A stretch of 64,000 nt of DNA from the NCBI RefSeq assembly GCF_001078055.1, contig NZ_CP010777.1, positions 890,408 to 954,407 of the forward strand, read 5' to 3'. This document shows, piece after piece, positions 60,496-64,000 of this stretch. Below the pieces are notes generated by a model, which saw nothing but the letters and a program-made list of their open reading frames with translations, was not told where the DNA came from and did not search any database. The translations under genes were made by a program, and so were the position numbers. Numbering within the stretch: position 1 is the first letter of the stretch; every line of letters begins with the position of its first letter. The stretch comes from Rufibacter radiotolerans (GTDB lineage Bacteria; Bacteroidota; Bacteroidia; Cytophagales; Hymenobacteraceae).

Positions 60496-62085
60496 ATGAA
60501 ATATAAACTACACCTTATAAACAACGGCTTGACCAGAAGCTTTTCCGGAGTGCTGGTAGCCGGTTTGCTGCTGTCATCCTCGCTGGTATCTGCCCAAGTG
60601 AAGAACCCCGTAGTGGATAGCATTATCAAAGAAGCCACCGAGAATTCACAGCTGGAGCCCATGGCGCATGAGCTGTTAGATGTGATTGGCCCGCGGTTGG
60701 TAGGTTCGCCGCAGATGTTGCAGGCCAGCGACTGGGCTATAGAGAAATACAAAGGCTGGGGTATTGCTGCCCGGCGTGAGAACTGGGGCGAGTGGCGCGG
60801 CTGGCAGCGGGGCGTCTCGCACATAGACATGGTACACCCTCGCGTAAAGTCCCTGGAAGGCATGCAACTGGCCTGGAGCCCAGGCACCAAAAGCAAAGGC
60901 GTGACCGCCGAAACCATCATCTTGGACGATGTAGCTGATTCTGTGGCGTTCCTGAAGTGGTTGCCCAGCGTGAAAGGAAAGTTTGTGCTTATCTCCATGA
61001 ATCAACCCACCGGCCGACCAGATTATAACTGGCAGGAGTTTGCCACCAAAGAATCTTTTGAGAAAATGAAGACCGAGCGCACCGCCCAGACTGAGGCCTG
61101 GCGCCAGCGCATAGCCAAAACCGGCCATACGGCCCGCACGTTGCCCGTGGCCCTGGAGAAAGCCGGTGCCGCAGGGGTGGTGATGTCCAACTGGTCTTCG
61201 GGGTTTGGGGTAAATAAGATTTTCAGCGCCTATACTAAAAAGATACCTGCCGTAGACATTGCCCTGGAAGATTACGGCATGTTGTACCGTCTTACCCAAT
61301 CTGGACACAAGCCTAAAATCAGCGTTCGTGCCGATGCCAAAGAGACCGGTGTGGCCAAAGCCTTCAACACCATCGCGGAGATAAAAGGCACTGAGAAACC
61401 GAATGAATACGTGCTGTTGTCGGCGCACTTTGACTCCTGGGACGGCGGTTCCGGGGCCACCGATAACGGAACCGGCACTCTGGTCATGATGGAGGCCATG
61501 CGCATTCTCAAGAAAGTGTACCCTAACCCCAAAAGAACCATTCTAGTAGGTCACTGGGGTAGCGAGGAACAGGGCCTGAACGGTTCCCGCGCCTTTGTGG
61601 AAGACCACCCCGAGATTGTGCAGAACCTGCAGGCCCTCTTTAACCAGGACAACGGAACCGGAAGGGTAGCCAACATCTCGGGTCAGGGCTTCTTGCATGC
61701 CTATGACTATATCAACCGCTGGTTACTTCCGGTGCCGTCCAGCATCAAGGAGTCTATCCAGACTACCTTTCCAGGCACCCCGGGCGGCGGCGGTTCTGAC
61801 CATGCCTCTTTTGTGGCAGCCGGCGCGCCCGCCTTCTCCCTGAGTTCTTTAAGCTGGTCGTATGGTACCTACACCTGGCACACCAACCGCGATACCTATG
61901 ACAAAGTAGTGTTTGATGACGTGCGCAGCAACGCCATTCTTACCGCCATTCTCGCCTACATGGCCAGCGAAGACCCGGCTAAAACACCCCGTGAGAAAAG
62001 CGTGCTGCCCGTGAACGCCAGAACCGGCGAGCCTATGAAATGGCCTGAGCAACGTAGCCCTACCCGCAAAGGCGGCCTGGACTAA
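60496..62085 (+). CDS. M28 family zinc metallopeptidase
   Basis: A 529-residue secreted aminopeptidase-type enzyme. Signal peptide within the first 35 residues (SFSGVLVAGLLLSSSLVSA). A PA-like domain (about 140-290) interrupts the chain. Metal and catalytic residues: His and Asp in LSAHFDSWDGG and GATDNGTGTLVMME, Glu pair in WGSEEQGLNGS, Asp in NQDNGTGRV, His in GGSDHASFVAAG. It removes residues from peptides in the periplasm or outside the cell. A hairpin terminator follows. Confidence 0.93.
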   Translation: MKYKLHLINNGLTRSFSGVLVAGLLLSSSLVSAQVKNPVVDSIIKEATENSQLEPMAHELLDVIGPRLVGSPQMLQASDWAIEKYKGWGIAARRENWGEWRGWQRGVSHIDMVHPRVKSLEGMQLAWSPGTKSKGVTAETIILDDVADSVAFLKWLPSVKGKFVLISMNQPTGRPDYNWQEFATKESFEKMKTERTAQTEAWRQRIAKTGHTARTLPVALEKAGAAGVVMSNWSSGFGVNKIFSAYTKKIPAVDIALEDYGMLYRLTQSGHKPKISVRADAKETGVAKAFNTIAEIKGTEKPNEYVLLSAHFDSWDGGSGATDNGTGTLVMMEAMRILKKVYPNPKRTILVGHWGSEEQGLNGSRAFVEDHPEIVQNLQALFNQDNGTGRVANISGQGFLHAYDYINRWLLPVPSSIKESIQTTFPGTPGGGGSDHASFVAAGAPAFSLSSLSWSYGTYTWHTNRDTYDKVVFDDVRSNAILTAILAYMASEDPAKTPREKSVLPVNARTGEPMKWPEQRSPTRKGGLD

Positions 62086-62161
62086 AAGAGACACGATTGA
62101 GGTTTGCTGTTCCTGGTTTTGGATAGCCATTCCTGAAAACTTGACCTAAGTGATTACTTGC

Positions 62162-62212
62162 AAAAAGCTTCCCTTCAAAGGCATTTACAATGCTAATGAA
62201 GGGAAGCTTTTT
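62162..62212 (+). terminator. Terminator of the M28 peptidase gene
   Basis: AAAAAGCTTCCCTTCA pairs with TGAAGGGAAGCTTTTT; the loop holds a second small stem (GCATT/AATGC). Confidence 0.85.
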
Positions 62213-62446
62213 ATTTTGCCTTCACCCTAAATCAATCTGAAGAGTTGCCTAAGATGAAATGAGGAATAATCGTAAAGTGAAATTCAGGAATGAGGGCCAA
62301 GGCAATTGCTGAAAAGTATAATGGGTTATAAAAAGGACAGGGTGAGCTTTATAAGTAGATGTGATAGATTTAGAATTGGCGTAAAAATAATAATTGTAAT
62401 ACGAACATATATATATAAAATGCAATATTGGTATTGAGTTAGTCAT

Positions 62447-62454
62447 TATCTTTG
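62447..62454 (+). promoter_or_regulatory. -7 element of the sensor kinase gene
   Basis: TATCTTTG fits TAnnTTTG; a TTG lies 16 bases before it (62428-62430). It supports a start at or after 62487. Confidence 0.5.
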
Positions 62455-62486
62455 TGCGTTTTTAAAAGGCAATAAAAGTCTGGGGC

Positions 62487-63839
62487 GTGGGTAGTATAGT
62501 GATTGATTGGATAAAGCAAAAGTGGACTTACCTGGTAGGCTGTTCCGCAGAGTTCTCTATGGAGAACCGCGTTTACAACACGTTTTGTATTATCACGCTT
62601 TTCGGGGTGGGGTACAATATCCCGTTTAACCTCATTACCGGACTGTACGGACCTTTCTTTGTGACCGTATTCCTTTTGGGACTGGTTTCATTTGCCTTGT
62701 ATCTTTCCAGGTTTAAAGGCAAATACCAGCTGAGCTTTCTCATTTTGTCGGTGTCAATCCATGCGGGGCTAGGGATCAATTATTTCTTTAACGACGGGAT
62801 TACGGGGCCTACGCTGGTGCTGTTGTCCTTGTTTTTCTTCCCTATTCTGGTGGTGGCCTCCAAGCGCCGCTACTGGATCTGGACCACCATTAACGTGGGA
62901 CTTATTCTCACGCTGGCTTTGGTAGAATACCTGTACCCAGAGGTGATTCTAGGGCGCTACCTTACCCGCGAGACACGTTTTATTGACATGGTGTCTACCT
63001 ATCTGATTGTGATTATGTTGATTAGGGCCTGTACCGTTTTCCTGCTCAACCATTACAACAATGCCCATAAAGCGGCCCAGGAAGCCAATCTGGCCCTCCA
63101 GAAACTGAACCAGGAAAAGACCAAGCTGCTTTCCATTATTTCACATGATTTCAGGGCCCCATTAGCCAACATTCAGGGCTACCTGCAGTTTCTGACCAAA
63201 ACAGACATTGCCCCAGACCAGCGGTTAAAGATTAAAACGCAGCTGCTCCAAAACACGCAGACCACGCTAGATATGCTCACCAATGTGCTTACCTGGTCTA
63301 AAAGCCAGATGGAGGGCGGGGAAAAGGCACTGGTCTCCATTAACGTCAATACGGCGCTGTCTGCTTCCCTGGAGCTTTTCAAGGACATGGCCATCCATAA
63401 AGACATCACCCTTAAGTACAGCTTAGGGGAGGATATTTTCATTGTCAGCGACGAGGAGTTTCTGCAACTGGTGGCAAGAAACCTGGTCAACAACGCCATC
63501 AAATTCACAAAGCCCGGCGGAGCCATTGAGGTAAGTGCCGTTAAAAATGGGTCAAACCTGCTCTTATGCGTCAAAGACAGCGGAAACGGGGAACCTGCTA
63601 CCATCACCCCTGATATTTTCCTGCTGAACAGCGGCCCTTCTTACGGAACCAACCGGGAGAAAGGGGTAGGCTTAGGTCTGGTGCTTTGCCGCGAATTTGT
63701 GGAAGAGCAGCAGGGCCGCATCTGGTTTGAAACCCAGCCTACTTCAGGGGTTAGCTTCTTTGTAGAGGTTCCGTTGGTGCCAGAGAGGATGGAGCTTTCC
63801 TTTGTTTTAGAACAGACAGCCTTGCCTAAAGCGGTTTAA
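62487..63839 (+). CDS. Membrane sensor histidine kinase
   Basis: A 450-residue kinase from a GTG at 62487 (later starts at 62499 or the ATG at 62559 are possible). Six hydrophobic helices lie in about residues 30-190, with short loops and no large external sensor. A coiled coil leads to the HisKA motif LLSIISHDFRAPLANIQGYL (phosphoacceptor His220). The HATPase has NLVNNAIKFTKPGG, CVKDSGNG and a final GVGLGLVLCREFVEEQQGR. No response regulator is next to it within the window, so its partner is unknown. Confidence 0.92.
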   Translation: MGSIVIDWIKQKWTYLVGCSAEFSMENRVYNTFCIITLFGVGYNIPFNLITGLYGPFFVTVFLLGLVSFALYLSRFKGKYQLSFLILSVSIHAGLGINYFFNDGITGPTLVLLSLFFFPILVVASKRRYWIWTTINVGLILTLALVEYLYPEVILGRYLTRETRFIDMVSTYLIVIMLIRACTVFLLNHYNNAHKAAQEANLALQKLNQEKTKLLSIISHDFRAPLANIQGYLQFLTKTDIAPDQRLKIKTQLLQNTQTTLDMLTNVLTWSKSQMEGGEKALVSINVNTALSASLELFKDMAIHKDITLKYSLGEDIFIVSDEEFLQLVARNLVNNAIKFTKPGGAIEVSAVKNGSNLLLCVKDSGNGEPATITPDIFLLNSGPSYGTNREKGVGLGLVLCREFVEEQQGRIWFETQPTSGVSFFVEVPLVPERMELSFVLEQTALPKAV

Positions 63840-64000
63840 GCTCGTTTTTAAGAAATCTGGCGGAAAGCTTTACCCTTAAACCAATCCCTGTAAAAAAGCG
63901 GGCCGTTGAGTAATCCTTTTCTCTGGTTCAAGTTTTCAACTTAGACCTGCCGTGGGCTGAAGTTTGCAACTCCCGGAAGGAAATAACCTCAAACTTTATG
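63840..64000. other. Right-hand end, non-coding as far as seen
   Basis: The last 160 bases follow the sensor kinase stop. An ATG lies at the very end, but nothing after it can be read. No gene can be supported. Confidence 0.4.

Larger units (their letters stand above)
62086..62486. other. AT-rich intergenic region
   Basis: About 400 bases. The M28 terminator lies at 62162-62212 and the sensor kinase promoter element at 62447-62454. The rest is AT-rich and without a gene. Confidence 0.5.

Overview
The window looks like chromosome from an aerobic Bacteroidota bacterium, most likely Cytophagales/Hymenobacteraceae (Rufibacter or Pontibacter-like). This taxonomic placement is inference. It rests on a PorP/SprF protein beside a giant secreted protein with a gliding-motility-type C-terminal domain (type IX secretion), a TonB-type outer-membrane barrel, cbb3-oxidase assembly genes in Bacteroidota order, promoters with the TAnnTTTG -7 element, and sparse use of Shine-Dalgarno sites. 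No tRNA, rRNA, CRISPR array, transposase or phage gene was seen.

Layout. 0-3.7 kb: a cbb3 oxidase maturation operon (ccoG, ccoH, TauE/SafE-like membrane protein, universal stress protein). 3.8-12.6 kb: housekeeping and envelope genes (L,D-transpeptidase, DUF1456 protein, TonB-type receptor, phosphoesterase fused to a beta-propeller, YCII protein, MscS channel, HD protein). 12.7-15.7 kb: a redox cassette (polyferredoxin membrane protein, small membrane protein with a natural His7 tail, FAD oxidoreductase). 16-23 kb: a small secreted protein, PorP/SprF and a 1725-residue mosaic adhesin-like protein. 23.1-24.5 kb: a non-coding stretch holding two tandem copies of a structured RNA, each with its own promoter and terminator. 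24.5-33 kb: a zinc-ribbon coiled-coil protein, two disordered proteins, a lipoprotein/SCO/cytochrome c operon, radical SAM, endonuclease-like and CDF transporter genes. 33.6-47.5 kb: a signalling region (NarL-type regulator, six-PAS histidine kinase, CheB-CheR-PAS protein, stand-alone CheB, three STAS proteins, two winged-helix-like paralogues). 48-64 kb: transporter, hydrolases, fatty-acid desaturase, S9 and M28 peptidases, an acetyltransferase of the CAT fold, an ECF sigma factor with a probable membrane anti-sigma partner, and a sensor histidine kinase.

The most striking non-coding signals are three. First, the tandem RNA pair at 23.75-24.34 kb shows compensatory changes in several stems. 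Second, a palindrome with the core GTTTTGGGCCTGTTTT...AAAACAGGCCCAAAAC recurs in about 18 good and 10 decayed copies between genes; its sequence drifts but its pairing is kept, and many copies look like bidirectional terminators. Third, a composite non-coding repeat with GGATTTGCAATCC-type palindromes and a GTGTAAACACCCC motif is present in three copies plus two fragments between 49 and 60.4 kb.

All function calls come from motif reading without database searches. Start codons were moved downstream of the longest open frame where a signal peptide, a promoter or a palindrome showed that the longer frame was not translated.
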